This document shows, one piece after another, positions 43,552 through 54,056 of a stretch of 64,000 nt of DNA. Source of the DNA: Herbidospora daliensis. Lineage in GTDB: Bacteria; Actinomycetota; Actinomycetes; Streptosporangiales; Streptosporangiaceae. Within the stretch, counting starts at the first letter, position 1. Each line of letters starts with the position of its first letter. Under the pieces are notes generated by a model. The model ran no database searches. It saw nothing but the letters and a program-made list of their open reading frames with translations, and was not told the origin of the DNA. The translations under genes and the position numbers were made by a program. The DNA lies in assembly GCF_001570585.1 (NCBI RefSeq), contig NZ_BBXF01000003.1, positions 407,353 through 471,352 on the forward strand. Direction: 5' to 3'.

Positions 43552-44646
43552 ATGGCGATCGATCCGTTCGTACCGTGGGGTGTCGCAACAGAGGAGTCCG
43601 GCGGGCCTCGGCTGGCCGTCAAGGATGTCGTCGACGTCGAGGGGCTGCCCACCGGGGCGGGGCATCCCGATCTGCTGGGGGGACCGGCCGAGCGTGACGC
43701 GGAGGCGGTGACCCGGCTCCGCTCCATGAGCGTATTCGCCGGGAAGACGCACACCGACGAGCTCGCCTGGAGCCTGGGGGGCACCAACCAGCACTATGGC
43801 GCGCCCGAAAACCCGGCCGCGCCGGGTCACGTCTGCGGGGGGTCGTCGAGCGGGTCGGCCGCGGCCGTCGCCGGCGGCCGCGCCGATCTCGGGCTGGGCA
43901 CCGACACCGCCGGTTCGGTCCGCGTTCCCGCCTCCTTCTGTGGTCTGTACGGCTACCGCCCCACCCATTCCCGTGCTCCCCGCGACGGCATCGTGCCGTT
44001 GGCGCCTTCCTACGACGTTCCCGGGCTGCTGGCCAGGGAGCCGCTGCTGCTCGAATGGGCGGCCGACGCGCTCCTCGACCCCGGGCCCGAGGTCGACGCC
44101 CCGGCGCGGGTCTGGGTGCCGGCCGACCTCTGGGGCGAACTGTCCCCCCGGGTGGGGGCCGCGCTGGCGGGGCCGATCCGCGGCCTCGGGCTGCCCGTCG
44201 ACCGCACCCCGCTCGGGCTCGACCCCACCGACGCGTTCGCGGTCACCCAGGCCGCCGAGGTCTGGGCCTGCCACGGCGCGTGGGTGCGGGAGAAGCGGCC
44301 GGTGTTCGGGCCGGGCGTCGCGGCGCGGTTCGAGCGGGCCGAGCGGCTCACCGGCGAGGAGGTCAGCCTCGCCCGCAAGACCGTCGCCGAGGCGCGGCAG
44401 CGGCTGCTCGACCTGCTCGACGGGGCCGTCATGGCGCTGCCCAGCGCGCCGGTCACCGCGCCGGAGCTCGGGCGGCCGGCCCGCAGCAGGGCGGCCACGC
44501 TGCGGCTGACGTGCCTGGCGCCGATCGCCGGGGCGCCCGTGCTGGCGCTGCCGGTGACGCGGGTCGGCGGGCTGCCGCTGGGGCTGTCCCTGATGGCGGC
44601 CCCGGGGGGCGACGAGAACCTGTTCGCGCTAGCGTCGGGGGCATGA
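43552..44646 (+). CDS. Amidase-signature family hydrolase
   Basis: 364 aa, shorter than typical amidases (about 450-500). The Ser-cisSer-Lys triad region is visible: AVKDVVD near residue 23 (Lys) and CGGSSSGSAAAVAGG with TDTAGSVRVPASFCG (catalytic serine in the second). These enzymes hydrolyse amides such as indole-acetamide, glutamyl-tRNA or aryl amides. The length argues against GatA. The stop overlaps the mtnA start by 4 nt, so it may work with methionine-salvage genes, perhaps as the omega-amidase-like step, but this is a guess. Confidence 0.85.
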   Translation: MAIDPFVPWGVATEESGGPRLAVKDVVDVEGLPTGAGHPDLLGGPAERDAEAVTRLRSMSVFAGKTHTDELAWSLGGTNQHYGAPENPAAPGHVCGGSSSGSAAAVAGGRADLGLGTDTAGSVRVPASFCGLYGYRPTHSRAPRDGIVPLAPSYDVPGLLAREPLLLEWAADALLDPGPEVDAPARVWVPADLWGELSPRVGAALAGPIRGLGLPVDRTPLGLDPTDAFAVTQAAEVWACHGAWVREKRPVFGPGVAARFERAERLTGEEVSLARKTVAEARQRLLDLLDGAVMALPSAPVTAPELGRPARSRAATLRLTCLAPIAGAPVLALPVTRVGGLPLGLSLMAAPGGDENLFALASGA

Positions 44647-45572
44647 CGACGATTGGCTGGGACGGCGACGCGATCGTCCTGATCGACCAGACCCGGCTGC
44701 CCGCTGAGGTCGTCCACCTCCGCATCACGACGGTCGCCGATCTCGTCGACGCGATCAAGCGGCTGGCCGTGCGGGGCGCGCCCGCCCTCGGGGTCGCCGG
44801 GGCTCTGGGGGTGGCGCTCGCATCCCGTACAGGAGAGTCGATCGAACCCCTGGCGGCGGCCCGGCCGACCGCGGTGAACCTGGCGTGGGGGGTGCGGGAG
44901 GCCGCCACGGCGGCCGACCCGCTGAAGCGGGCCCTGGAGATCCGCGACGACGACATCCGCGCTTGCCGCGAGATGGGGGAGCGCGGCGCCGACCTGCTCG
45001 CCGCCTACGGCGCGACCCGCGTCATGACCATCTGCAACACCGGCGCGCTGGCGACCGTCGAGCGCGGCACCGCGCTCGGGGTCGTGCAGACCATGCACGA
45101 ACGCGGCGTGCTCACCGAGGCCATCGCCCTGGAGACCCGGCCGCTGCTCCAGGGCGCCCGGCTCACCACATGGGAGCTGCAGAAGATGGGCGCGCCGTTC
45201 CGGCTCGTCGTCGACTCGGCGGGGCCGTTCCTGCTGGCGCGGGGCGCGGCCGACGCCGTCGTCATCGGGGCCGACCGGATCGCCGCCAACGGCGACACCG
45301 CCAACAAGATCGGCTCCTACATGCTCGCCCTGGGCGCCCACCGGGCCGGGGTGCCGTTCGTCGTGGTCGCGCCCGAGACCACCGTCGACCCGCGCACGCC
45401 CGGCGGCGGCGACATCGAGATCGAAGACCGGGGGAGCGCCGAGGTCACCGCGCTGCCCGGCGTCGCCACCTACAACCCGGCCTTCGACGTCACCCCGGCG
45501 GAGCTGATCACGGCCATCGTCACCGAGCGGAGAGTGGTCCGTCCCGCGCGGGGCGAAACGCTCATTTCGTGA
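44643..45572 (+). CDS. mtnA: S-methyl-5-thioribose-1-phosphate isomerase
   Basis: 309 aa. The eIF2B-alpha-like fold is clear: RLAVRGAPALGVAGALG, the catalytic cysteine in RVMTICNTGALAT and the catalytic aspartate in VIGADRIAANGDTANKIGSY, plus GDIEIEDRGSAEV. It converts 5-methylthioribose-1-phosphate to the ribulose form in the methionine-salvage pathway. It is slightly shorter than the family average (~340). It is translationally coupled to the amidase gene, and the MetE-like gene lies 75 nt downstream. The other salvage genes (mtnB, C, D, K) are not in the window. A SAM riboswitch upstream was looked for and not seen. Confidence 0.93.
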   Translation: MTTIGWDGDAIVLIDQTRLPAEVVHLRITTVADLVDAIKRLAVRGAPALGVAGALGVALASRTGESIEPLAAARPTAVNLAWGVREAATAADPLKRALEIRDDDIRACREMGERGADLLAAYGATRVMTICNTGALATVERGTALGVVQTMHERGVLTEAIALETRPLLQGARLTTWELQKMGAPFRLVVDSAGPFLLARGAADAVVIGADRIAANGDTANKIGSYMLALGAHRAGVPFVVVAPETTVDPRTPGGGDIEIEDRGSAEVTALPGVATYNPAFDVTPAELITAIVTERRVVRPARGETLIS

Positions 45573-45647
45573 TCAAGAAACTGGCGACATGCGCTAGCGT
45601 CTTGACGACTTCCGTCATGTTCCAGACATCAATGGAGATGATTCGCA

Positions 45648-46766
45648 ATGCGCACAGAACCCCCCTTCCGTGCGGATCACGTCGGCAGCCTCCTGCGCCC
45701 GGCCACCCTGCTCCAGGCTCGTGACGACCACGCCAAGGGCATCCTCGACGCCGCCGGTCTGCGCGCCGTCGAAGACGCCGCCATCCGCGACGTCGTCGCC
45801 CTCCAGGCCGAAGCCGGCCTCCAGACGGCGACCGACGGCGAGTTCCGCCGCGCGTCCTGGCACATGGACTTCATCTACCGCCTCGGCGGCATCAGCGTGG
45901 CCGCCGACGAGCAGATCGTCGTCAAGTTCCGCAACGAGAACGAGAAGATCGAGTTCACCCCCAAGGGGATGAAGGTCGACGGCAGGATCACCCTCAACGA
46001 GACGATCTTCGCCGACGACTTCGCCTACCTGCAGAGCGTGGCCGGCGAGGGCCAGACCCCCAAGCTGACCATCCCGTCGCCGAACATGGTCCACTACCGC
46101 GGCGGCCAGGCCGCCATCGACCCCGGCGTCTACCCGGACATCGAGGAGTTCTGGGCCGACCTCGCGGCGGCGTACCAGGACGAAGTGGCCCGCATCGGCG
46201 CGCAGGGCTGCACCTACCTGCAGTTCGACGACACCTCGCTCGCCTACCTGAACGACCCCGCGCAGCGCGCCGAGATCGCCGCCCGCGGCGACGACGCCGA
46301 CCACCTCCACCTGCGCTACATCCAGCAGATCAACACCGCCATCGCGACCAAGCCCGAGGGCATGCGGATCACCACCCACATGTGCCGCGGCAACTTCCGC
46401 TCCTCGTGGGCGGCCGAGGGCTCCTACGACTTCGTCGCCGAGGCCCTGTTCGGCGAGCTCGGCGTCGACGGCTTCTTCCTGGAGTTCGACGACGAGCGCT
46501 CCGGCGGCTTCGAACCGCTGCGTTACGTGCCCAAGGGCAAGTACGTCGTCCTCGGCCTCATCACCACCAAGTCGGGCGTGCTGGAGTCGAAGGACGACCT
46601 CAAGCGGCGCATCGAGGCGGCCTCCAAGTACATCGACGTCGACCAGCTCTGCCTGTCCCCGCAGTGCGGGTTCTCTTCCACCGTTGAGGGCAACTCCCTC
46701 ACCCAGGAGGAGCAGCTCGCCAAGCTGCGCCTCATCGCCGAGACCGCACAGGAGGTCTGGGGCTAG
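45648..46766 (+). CDS. MetE C-terminal-type methyltransferase (cobalamin-independent methionine synthase-like)
   Basis: 372 aa, a single TIM barrel equivalent to the C-terminal half of MetE (YxjG/YxjH type). Zinc-site residues are visible: H and C in RITTHMCRGNF, the glutamate-containing LEFDDERSG, and the second cysteine in LCLSPQCGFSS. These enzymes transfer a methyl group to homocysteine or use small methyl donors to make methionine. RADHVGSLLRP at the N-terminus is typical of the group. Its placement after mtnA suggests methionine recycling. The ATG at 45648 follows GGAG (45634-45637) at about 10 nt. Confidence 0.88.
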   Translation: MRTEPPFRADHVGSLLRPATLLQARDDHAKGILDAAGLRAVEDAAIRDVVALQAEAGLQTATDGEFRRASWHMDFIYRLGGISVAADEQIVVKFRNENEKIEFTPKGMKVDGRITLNETIFADDFAYLQSVAGEGQTPKLTIPSPNMVHYRGGQAAIDPGVYPDIEEFWADLAAAYQDEVARIGAQGCTYLQFDDTSLAYLNDPAQRAEIAARGDDADHLHLRYIQQINTAIATKPEGMRITTHMCRGNFRSSWAAEGSYDFVAEALFGELGVDGFFLEFDDERSGGFEPLRYVPKGKYVVLGLITTKSGVLESKDDLKRRIEAASKYIDVDQLCLSPQCGFSSTVEGNSLTQEEQLAKLRLIAETAQEVWG

Positions 46767-46878
46767 AGGGACCGATGACCGTTGGGCATATCGGCCGTCG
46801 ATATGGGCAAAGCGCCACTCGCGCCATCCGGCGGCCAATATGCTCGGCGTCCTGTCCAACCTGTTCGGGAGTTTCCTC

Positions 46879-48744
46879 GTGGCGATCTCGCTGGTGACCC
46901 GCTCGCAATGGGGGGCCCGCGCTCCCAAGGGGTCCTACTCCCCGCTGACGTCCACGAAGGGTGTCAAGGTCCACTACACGGGCGGCCGCGTGCCTCCGGA
47001 GATCGTCAACGATCACAATCTGTGCATCGCCCAGGTGAAGTCGATCCAGAACTTCCACATGGACGGGAACGGCTGGATCGACATCGGCTACTGCGTCGAC
47101 GAGCAGACCGAGATCCTCACCCGCGACGGCTGGAAGTCCTACCGGGAGATCCAGCCCGGCGACGTGACATTGACGCTGAACCACGAGACCGGCCTGTCCG
47201 AGTGGCAGCCCCTTCTCGACGTGTACGTCTTCCCCGCCCAGCCCCGCACCATGATTCGTATGGAAGGCGACCGGCACTCCTCGCTCACCACTCCCCAGCA
47301 CCGCTGGCCGGTCGAGCGCTACCGGCGCCGGACCGGCACGGCCAGGGTCAAGGACGACCGCGGCCGATGGGCCGCGACCGGACGGAGCCCCCGAGAGGTC
47401 ACCTCCCGGGAGCGCCTGTGGGCGACCACGGAGACGCTCACCTACTGGGACCGCATCCCGATCGCCGCTCCCTGCGCCGACCTGCCGACCGAGGCCAAGT
47501 GGTCGGACGCCTTCGTGGAACTGGTCGCCTGGTTCTGGACCGAGGGCACCGTCAAGCGTGCCAGGGACAAGACGCCCAGCACCTCGGTGGCGATCTATCA
47601 GGCTGTGAAGAACGCGGCGAACGTCAGCCGCCTGCGGATGGCCCTGACCGAGGTCTTCGGCCCCGACTCGGGTGCGTTCCCCCGGCTCGGCCGAAGCACC
47701 GACGGCGTGCCGCGCTGGCGCGAGGCGCTCAACGACGACCTCGTGGAGTTCCATCTCTCCGCCGACGCCGGTCCGCATCTCCTCGACGTCGCGCCAGATC
47801 GGGTGCCCACCCACGAGTTCCTGCTGTCGTTGACCAAGGCCCAGCTCGGACTGTTCATCGAGACGTCCCTGCTCGCCGACAACAGCGGCGAGGACAAGCT
47901 CGCGCAGAAGAACCGGGCCGCCTCCGAGGCCTTCATGTTCGCGGTGCTGCTGTCCGGCCGTAGCGCTTCCCTGCGCCGCAGGCCGCCCACCGCCTCCTGC
48001 AAGACCGACATGTGGCAGGTCGCCATCCGCCGGCAGGGGTTCTTCGGCCCACGCGCGGCCATGCAGAGCAAGGGCGAGTTCCAGATCTCGGAGGAGATCT
48101 ACGACGGCGAAATCTGGTGTCCGCGTACCGAGAACCAGTCCTGGCTCGCCCGCCGGAACGGCTCCGTCTACTTCACCGGCAACTCGATGATCGCCTGTCC
48201 CCACCGGAAGGTGTTCGTCGGGCGGGGGCCCGACCGGCTGCCCGCGGCCAACGGCTCCGGGCTCAACTCCGACCACTACGCCGTGCTCGGCCTGGTCGGC
48301 AACGCCGGGTTCGTGAAGCCCAACAACGATCTGCTGCACGCCATCCTCGACGCGATCGACTACCTCCGTCAGGAGGGCGGCGCCGGGACCGAGATCAAGG
48401 GGCACCGCGACGGCTTCTCCACCGACTGCCCGGGTGCGGCGCTCTACGCGTGGGTGCAGAGTGGTGCGCCCCGGCCGGGGGGCGGCACGCCCGGCACCCC
48501 GCCCGGCGGGCAGATCCCGGCGTGGCCGGGGCGGTTGTTCACCTTCCCGCCGGTCACCGTCGGTGACGACGTCAAGCGGTGGCAGCAGCAGATGAAGAAG
48601 ATCGGGTTCGAGCTCGACGCCGACGGCGCCTACGGGCAGCGCTCGCGCGACGTGTGCAAGACGTTCCAGCGGCGGGTCGACCTGCCCGACGACGGGATCG
48701 TGGGCAAGCAGACCTGGGATGCCTCGTTCCGCTACACATTGTGA
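46879..48744 (+). CDS. PGRP/amidase_2 peptidoglycan amidase with internal intein and C-terminal peptidoglycan-binding domain
   Basis: 621 aa from a GTG at 46879, chosen for GGGAG 7 nt upstream; an ATG at 46840 is in frame but lacks a site. The exteins form an N-acetylmuramoyl-L-alanine amidase: LVTRSQWGARAP, VKVHYTGG (zinc His), WIDIGY joined to SMIACPH, then VGRGP and GHRDGFSTDCPGAAL (zinc His and Cys). A peptidoglycan-binding domain follows at the C-terminus (VGDDVKRWQQQMKK...DGIVGKQTW). An intein (residues 72-435) splits the conserved DIGY-S motif, so the mature enzyme (257 aa) forms only after splicing. No signal peptide is seen, which with the intein suggests a phage or plasmid origin. 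Confidence 0.88.
   Translation: MAISLVTRSQWGARAPKGSYSPLTSTKGVKVHYTGGRVPPEIVNDHNLCIAQVKSIQNFHMDGNGWIDIGYCVDEQTEILTRDGWKSYREIQPGDVTLTLNHETGLSEWQPLLDVYVFPAQPRTMIRMEGDRHSSLTTPQHRWPVERYRRRTGTARVKDDRGRWAATGRSPREVTSRERLWATTETLTYWDRIPIAAPCADLPTEAKWSDAFVELVAWFWTEGTVKRARDKTPSTSVAIYQAVKNAANVSRLRMALTEVFGPDSGAFPRLGRSTDGVPRWREALNDDLVEFHLSADAGPHLLDVAPDRVPTHEFLLSLTKAQLGLFIETSLLADNSGEDKLAQKNRAASEAFMFAVLLSGRSASLRRRPPTASCKTDMWQVAIRRQGFFGPRAAMQSKGEFQISEEIYDGEIWCPRTENQSWLARRNGSVYFTGNSMIACPHRKVFVGRGPDRLPAANGSGLNSDHYAVLGLVGNAGFVKPNNDLLHAILDAIDYLRQEGGAGTEIKGHRDGFSTDCPGAALYAWVQSGAPRPGGGTPGTPPGGQIPAWPGRLFTFPPVTVGDDVKRWQQQMKKIGFELDADGAYGQRSRDVCKTFQRRVDLPDDGIVGKQTWDASFRYTL
47092..48183 (+). mobile_element. In-frame intein with LAGLIDADG-type endonuclease region
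   Basis: 364 residues within the amidase gene. Block A starts with Cys1 in CVDEQTEILTRDGW and continues to YREIQPGDV. Block B has SLTTPQHRWP (TxxH). The endonuclease-type blocks are seen as LVAWFWTEGTVKRAR and LGLFIETSLLADNSG. Blocks F and G are EIYDGEIWCP and SVYFTGN, with Ser as the +1 residue. The terminal Asn is preceded by Gly instead of the usual His, a substitution known in some phage inteins, so splicing should still be possible. Whether the endonuclease is active cannot be judged, since one LAGLIDADG motif is degenerate. Confidence 0.88.
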
Positions 48745-48799
48745 ATTAGGGGTCGGCCAGGGGGGCTCCTCTTTAGAGGTTCCACCTATCATCCGGAGC

Positions 48800-50449
48800 A
48801 TGAAAGTCGATCTGGCGGCCGGGTTCGATCCCGGATCGCGGGAGGAATGGCGGGCGCTCGCGCTCGGAGTGCTGCGCAAGTCGGGTTACGAGGGCGACGA
48901 CCCCGAGGGGCGGCTCGCGACCCGTCTCCACGACGGCGTGACGATCGCGCCGCTCTACGACGGGCTGCCCGACGCGCCGCGCCTGGTGGGCCGGGCCGGG
49001 GCGTGGGACGTCCGGCAGCGGCACGCCCACCCCGGCGCGCGGGAGACCCGGGAGGCGATCCTCGCCGATCTGGAGAACGGGGTCTCCTCGCTCTGGCTCG
49101 ACCTGACCGCGCTCGACCCCGCCGATCTGCCCGCGGCGCTCGACGGGGTGCTGCTCGACCTGGCGCCGGTCGTGCTCGACGCCGGGAGCCGGGCGGCGCG
49201 GGCGGCCCACGTCTTCCTTCAGCTCGCCGAGCACGCCGACCTGCCGGGCGGGAACCTGGGCTTCGCGCCCGGCGATCCCGATCTCGCCGAGTTCGCCGGC
49301 CGGGCGCGCGGCGGGCTGCGGCTGGTCGTCGTCGACGCGCTGGCCTATCACGACCGGGGCGCCGCCGACGCGCAGGAGCTCGCCGCCTCGATGATGCAGG
49401 GCGTCGCCGCGCTGCGGCGGCTGACCGAGGCCGGGCTGCCGGTCGAGCGGGCCTTCGAGCTGATCGAGTTCCGGTACGCCGCCACCGCCGACCAGTTCCT
49501 CACGATCGCCAAGCTCCGGGCGGCCCGCCGGTTGTGGGCCCGGGTGGCCGAGGTGGCCGGCGGCCCTGCCGCGCAGCTCCAGCACGCGGTGACCTCGGGT
49601 GCGATGATGACGGCGCGTGACCCGTGGGTGAACATGCTGCGCACCACGCTGGCCTGTTTCGCGGCCGGGGCCGGGGGCGCCGACGCGGTGACGGTGCAGC
49701 CGTTCGACGCCGCGCTCGGGCTGCCCGACGCGTTCGCCCGCCGGATCGCCCGCAACACCCAGTCGCTGCTGGTCGAGGAGGCCGGGGTGGCCCGGGTCGC
49801 CGACCCGGCCGGGGGCTCCTGGTACGTGGAGCACCTCACCGACGACCTCGCGAACGCCGCCTGGGACCTGTTCCGGCAGACCGAGCGGCACGGCGGGCAG
49901 GTGATCGAGGAGGCGATGCGGCGGGCCGGGGCGTCCAGGGAGAAGGACGTCGCCCGCCGCAAGCAGCCCATCACCGGGGTGAGCGAGTTCCCGAACCTGG
50001 CCGAGAAGGTCCCCGCGCGGACCCCCGGCCCGGGGCTGCCCGGTGCGCCGCACCGTTACGCCGAGCCGTTCGAGCGGCTCCGCGACCTCGCCGACCGGCA
50101 GGAGACCCGGCCGGAGGTGTTCCTTGCCACGCTCGGCCCGGTCGCAGTGCACACCGCCCGCGCGAGCTTCGCCGCCAACCTGTTCGCCGCCGGCGGCATC
50201 GCGACCGTGACGGGTGAGGTGGCCGACTTCGACCCGGCCCGGACCGCCGTCGCCTGCGTCTGCTCCTCCGACCGCCTCTACGCCGAGCAGGCCGCCCAGG
50301 CCGCCGCCGCGCTCAAGGAGGCCGGGGCCGCGAAGGTGTGGCTGGCCGGCAGGGGGGAGTATGAGGGTGTCGACGCCACCCTCTTCGCGGGGTGTGACGC
50401 CCTGGACGTCCTGGAGACGACGTTCGACGACCTGGGAGTGGAGCGATGA
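48800..50449 (+). CDS. mutA: Methylmalonyl-CoA mutase small subunit
   Basis: 549 aa, somewhat short for MutA (about 600-640). It has a TIM-barrel domain similar to MutB, with [29 protein letters not shown]-like order ([16 protein letters not shown], then [19 protein letters not shown]) and [24 protein letters not shown]. The C-terminal B12-fold lacks the DxHxxG cobalamin ligand, as expected for the non-catalytic subunit. It forms the alpha-beta heterodimer with MutB, isomerising methylmalonyl-CoA and succinyl-CoA. The stop overlaps mutB by 4 nt. The ATG at 48800 has GGAG only 1 nt away, so the start is not certain. Confidence 0.9.
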   Translation: MKVDLAAGFDPGSREEWRALALGVLRKSGYEGDDPEGRLATRLHDGVTIAPLYDGLPDAPRLVGRAGAWDVRQRHAHPGARETREAILADLENGVSSLWLDLTALDPADLPAALDGVLLDLAPVVLDAGSRAARAAHVFLQLAEHADLPGGNLGFAPGDPDLAEFAGRARGGLRLVVVDALAYHDRGAADAQELAASMMQGVAALRRLTEAGLPVERAFELIEFRYAATADQFLTIAKLRAARRLWARVAEVAGGPAAQLQHAVTSGAMMTARDPWVNMLRTTLACFAAGAGGADAVTVQPFDAALGLPDAFARRIARNTQSLLVEEAGVARVADPAGGSWYVEHLTDDLANAAWDLFRQTERHGGQVIEEAMRRAGASREKDVARRKQPITGVSEFPNLAEKVPARTPGPGLPGAPHRYAEPFERLRDLADRQETRPEVFLATLGPVAVHTARASFAANLFAAGGIATVTGEVADFDPARTAVACVCSSDRLYAEQAAQAAAALKEAGAAKVWLAGRGEYEGVDATLFAGCDALDVLETTFDDLGVER

Positions 50450-52563
50450 TCCCCGACTTCAGCGAGACCCCGCTTGGGACCGGCCACCCCGAGCCCGCCA
50501 AGGTCGACGGCGAGGTGTGGGAGACCCCCGAGGGCATCGCGGTCAAGCCCGTCTACGACGCCGCCGACCTGCCCGGCTACCTGCCGACCTATCCGGGCAG
50601 GGCGCCGTTCCTGCGCGGGCCCTACCCGACCATGTACGTCAACCAGCCGTGGACCATCCGCCAGTACGCCGGCTTCTCCACCGCCGAGGAGTCCAACGCG
50701 TTCTACCGCCGCAACCTGGCGGCCGGGCAGAAGGGCCTGTCGGTCGCGTTCGACCTGGCGACCCACCGGGGCTACGACTCCGACCACCCCCGGGTCGAGG
50801 GCGACGTCGGCATGGCCGGGGTGGCGATCGACTCGATCTACGACATGCGCACGCTGTTCGACGGCATCCCGCTCGACCGCATGTCGGTGTCGATGACGAT
50901 GAACGGCGCGGTGCTGCCGGTGCTCGCGCTCTACATCGTGGCGGCCGAGGAGCAGGGGGTGAAGCCGGAACAGCTCCAGGGGACCATCCAGAACGACATC
51001 CTCAAGGAGTTCATGGTCCGCAACACCTACATCTACCCGCCCGAGCCGTCGATGCGGATCATCTCCGACATCTTCGAGTTCACCTCGCAGAAGATGCCGA
51101 AGTTCAACTCGATCTCGATCTCCGGCTACCACATCCAGGAGGCGGGGGCCACGCTCGACCTGGAGCTGGCCTACACCCTGGCCGACGGGGTCGAATACCT
51201 GCGGGCGGGCACCAAGGCGGGCCTCGACGTCGACGCGTTCGCGCCGCGCCTGTCGTTCTTCTGGTGCATCGGCATGAACTTCTTCATGGAGGTCGCCAAG
51301 CTGCGCGCGGCCCGCCTGCTGTGGGCGCGGCTGGTGCGCGACTTCGGCGCGACGAACCCGAAGTCGTTGTCGCTGCGCACCCACTCGCAGACCTCCGGCT
51401 GGTCGCTGACCGCGCAGGACGTCTACAACAACGTCGCCCGCACCTGCGTCGAGGCGATGGCGGCCACCCAGGGCCACACGCAGTCGCTGCACACCAACGC
51501 GCTCGACGAGGCGCTCGCGCTGCCGAGCGACTTCTCGGCCCGCATCGCCCGCAACACCCAGCTGGTGCTCCAGCAGGAGTCGGGCACGACGCGGGTCATC
51601 GACCCGTGGGGCGGCTCCTACTACGTCGAGCGGCTCACCGAGGAGCTGGCCGAGAAGGCGTGGGCGCACATCCAGGAGGTCGAGGAGGCCGGCGGCATGG
51701 CCCGCGCCATCGACCTCGGCCTGCCCAAGCTCCGCATCGAGGAGGCCGCGGCCCGCACCCAGGCCCGCATCGACTCGGGCCGCCAGCCGGTGATCGGCGT
51801 GAACAAGTACCGCCCGGAGGCCGACGAGCCCATCGAGGTGCTGAAGGTCGACAACAGCGCCGTACGCCGGCAGCAGCTCGCCAAGCTCGACCGGCTGCGC
51901 GCCGAACGCGACCCGGCCCAGGTCGAGCGGGCCCTCGCGGCGCTGACCGAGGCGGCCGCCGGGGGCGGCAACCTGCTGGCCCTCGCGGTCGACGCCGCCC
52001 GCGCGAAGGCGACCGTCGGGGAGATCTCCGACGCGCTGGAGAAGGTGTTCGGCCGCCACGAAGCCCGCATCCGGACCATCTCCGGGGTCTACCGCCAGGA
52101 GGCCGGCGCCGACATGAGCAGGATCGAGGAGGTCCGCCGGGCCTGCGCCGAGTTCGCCGAGGAGGAGGGCCGCCGGCCCCGCATCCTGGTGGCGAAGATG
52201 GGCCAGGACGGCCACGACCGGGGCCAGAAGGTGATCGCGACCGGCTTCGCCGACCTCGGCTTCGACGTCGACGTCGGCCCGCTGTTCCAGACGCCCGAGG
52301 AGGTCGCCCGCCAGGCGGTCGAGGCCGACGTCCACGTCGTCGGGGTGTCGTCGCTGGCGGCGGGGCACCTGACGCTCGTCCCGGCGCTGAAGAAGGCGCT
52401 GGAGGACCACGGCGCGGGCGACATCATGATCGTGGTCGGCGGGGTGATCCCGCCCGGCGACTTCGACGCGCTGCGCGCGGCGGGCGCCGACGCGATCTTC
52501 CCGCCCGGCACGGTCATCGCCGACGCCGCCCTCGACCTCGTCGCCGGCCTGCGGAACCGATGA
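50446..52563 (+). CDS. mutB: Methylmalonyl-CoA mutase large (catalytic) subunit
   Basis: 705 aa, full length. The N-terminal barrel carries the substrate region [30 protein letters not shown] (in parts, with [16 protein letters not shown]) and [14 protein letters not shown]. The C-terminal cobalamin domain has DGHDRGQKV (588-596), where H590 is the lower axial ligand, followed by GVSSLAAGH and GGVIPPGD. It catalyses B12-dependent carbon-skeleton rearrangement between methylmalonyl-CoA and succinyl-CoA, linking propionate and polyketide precursor pools. It sits in the compact operon mutA-mutB-meaB with 4-nt overlaps on both sides. Confidence 0.97.
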   Translation: MIPDFSETPLGTGHPEPAKVDGEVWETPEGIAVKPVYDAADLPGYLPTYPGRAPFLRGPYPTMYVNQPWTIRQYAGFSTAEESNAFYRRNLAAGQKGLSVAFDLATHRGYDSDHPRVEGDVGMAGVAIDSIYDMRTLFDGIPLDRMSVSMTMNGAVLPVLALYIVAAEEQGVKPEQLQGTIQNDILKEFMVRNTYIYPPEPSMRIISDIFEFTSQKMPKFNSISISGYHIQEAGATLDLELAYTLADGVEYLRAGTKAGLDVDAFAPRLSFFWCIGMNFFMEVAKLRAARLLWARLVRDFGATNPKSLSLRTHSQTSGWSLTAQDVYNNVARTCVEAMAATQGHTQSLHTNALDEALALPSDFSARIARNTQLVLQQESGTTRVIDPWGGSYYVERLTEELAEKAWAHIQEVEEAGGMARAIDLGLPKLRIEEAAARTQARIDSGRQPVIGVNKYRPEADEPIEVLKVDNSAVRRQQLAKLDRLRAERDPAQVERALAALTEAAAGGGNLLALAVDAARAKATVGEISDALEKVFGRHEARIRTISGVYRQEAGADMSRIEEVRRACAEFAEEEGRRPRILVAKMGQDGHDRGQKVIATGFADLGFDVDVGPLFQTPEEVARQAVEADVHVVGVSSLAAGHLTLVPALKKALEDHGAGDIMIVVGGVIPPGDFDALRAAGADAIFPPGTVIADAALDLVAGLRNR

Positions 52564-53495
52564 TCGCCGAAGGGGTCGTGAAGGGCGACCGCCGGTCGAT
52601 CGCGCGGGCCATCACCCTGGTCGAGTCGACCCGCGCCGACCACCGTGAGCAGGCGCAGGACCTGCTCACGCGGCTCGCCCCGGCGGCGGGCAAGGCCCGC
52701 CGGGTGGGGGTCAGCGGGGTGCCGGGCGTCGGCAAGTCGACGTTCATCGAGGCGCTCGGCACGATGCTCACCGGGGAGGGGCACAAGGTGGCGGTGCTCG
52801 CCGTCGACCCGTCCTCCAGCAGGTCGGGCGGCAGCATCCTGGGCGACAAGACCCGGATGAGCCGCCTGGCGGTCGACCCGAACGCGTTCATCCGCCCGTC
52901 GCCGACCGCCGGGACCCTCGGCGGGGTGGCGAAGGCGACCCGCGAGGCGATGGTCGTGGTCGAGGCGGCCGGTTACGACGTCGTGCTCGTCGAGACGGTC
53001 GGGGTCGGGCAGTCGGAGACGGCGGTGGCCGAGATGGTCGACACCTTCCTCGTGCTCTCCCTGGCGCGGACCGGCGACCAGCTCCAGGGCATCAAGAAGG
53101 GCGTCCTGGAACTGGCCGACGTGATCGCGGTCAACAAGGCCGACGGCGAGTTCGAACTGGCGGCCAAGAAGGCGGCCCGCGAACTGTCCGGCGCGCTCCG
53201 CCTCCTCAACGCCCACACCCCCGTGCTGACCTGCAGCGGCATGACCGGGGCGGGGCTGCCGGAGTTGTGGGCGCACATCCTTAAACACCAGGAGACCACC
53301 GACCTGCCGGCCAAACGCCGCCGCCAGGCGGTCGACTGGACCTGGGCGATGGTCCGGGAACGCGTCCTCGGCGACCTGCGCGAACGAACCCGGGACATCG
53401 CCGCCGACATCGAGCGGCAGGTGCTCGACGGCGACCTGACCCCCGCCCAGGCGGCGGAGTTGCTGTACAGAGCGGAGTCACAGGTCCAGGGATGA
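52560..53495 (+). CDS. meaB: Methylmalonyl-CoA mutase-associated GTPase MeaB
   Basis: 311 aa. G3E-type GTPase with P-loop GVPGVGKS (53-60), [18 protein letters not shown], the switch region [10 protein letters not shown], and NKAD for guanine recognition. MeaB gates delivery of adenosylcobalamin and protects the mutase from inactivation. The start overlaps the mutB stop. The 3' end overlaps the convergent gene on the other strand by 18 nt. Confidence 0.95.
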   Translation: MIAEGVVKGDRRSIARAITLVESTRADHREQAQDLLTRLAPAAGKARRVGVSGVPGVGKSTFIEALGTMLTGEGHKVAVLAVDPSSSRSGGSILGDKTRMSRLAVDPNAFIRPSPTAGTLGGVAKATREAMVVVEAAGYDVVLVETVGVGQSETAVAEMVDTFLVLSLARTGDQLQGIKKGVLELADVIAVNKADGEFELAAKKAARELSGALRLLNAHTPVLTCSGMTGAGLPELWAHILKHQETTDLPAKRRRQAVDWTWAMVRERVLGDLRERTRDIAADIERQVLDGDLTPAQAAELLYRAESQVQG

Positions 53496-54056
53496 TCCGC
53501 CGAACCTGTCCTGGAGGAAGCGGCCCTGGTCCTTCAGGGCCTGTTCGTCGCCCGCGTGGACCGCGTCCGCCACGCGGTCCAGGCCCGTTTTCAGCAGGTC
53601 GAGCTGGTTGAGCAGTTCCGCGTGGGCGGCTTCCCGCCGCACCAGGGGCAGGCGGCCGTAGGCGTCGAGGCTGGTCGGGAGGTAGTCGCGGATCGTCTGG
53701 GCGACCACGTGCAGGTGGTCGGGGGACTCGACCCGGCCGAGCACGCCGCGCAGCGTCTCGGCCAGCTCCACCACGCGGTCGATCACGTCGGGCGGCAGTC
53801 CGCGCAGCCGCCCGACCAGGGTGTCGAGGTCGGCCCGCAACGCCGCGGTCTCCGCCCTGGCGAGGGACAGCACGACCCTGGTCTTGTCCGAGGGGGCCAG
53901 GAGCGCGCCCAGGCCGTACAGGCCGACGACCACGACGGGCCAGAACGCCCCGGCGACGCCGAGGAACACCAGGCCCACGCCGACCAGCCCGCAGGCCGAG
54001 CCGACGATGTTCTTCGTCGAGCCGAGGTAGGTCAGGATCCGGTCACTGGTAGCCAC
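53478..54056 (-). CDS. Small membrane protein, possibly XpaC-like, in TelA operon
   Basis: 192 aa from a GTG at 54056 with AGGAG 4 nt upstream. Two transmembrane helices near the N-terminus (about 16-53) are followed by a coiled or helical cytoplasmic domain ([24 protein letters not shown], in parts [15 protein letters not shown]). XpaC-type proteins that sit next to TelA genes share this outline, so the context supports the guess, but the sequence match is loose. It is the last gene of the operon starting at 57699 and overlaps the VWA gene by 14 nt. Confidence 0.6.
   Translation of the reverse strand: MATSDRILTYLGSTKNIVGSACGLVGVGLVFLGVAGAFWPVVVVGLYGLGALLAPSDKTRVVLSLARAETAALRADLDTLVGRLRGLPPDVIDRVVELAETLRGVLGRVESPDHLHVVAQTIRDYLPTSLDAYGRLPLVRREAAHAELLNQLDLLKTGLDRVADAVHAGDEQALKDQGRFLQDRFGGSSLDL

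Noticed and set aside
45573-45647. SAM or other riboswitch before the MetE-like gene
   Set aside because: The gap is only 75 nt and no multi-stem structure is visible.
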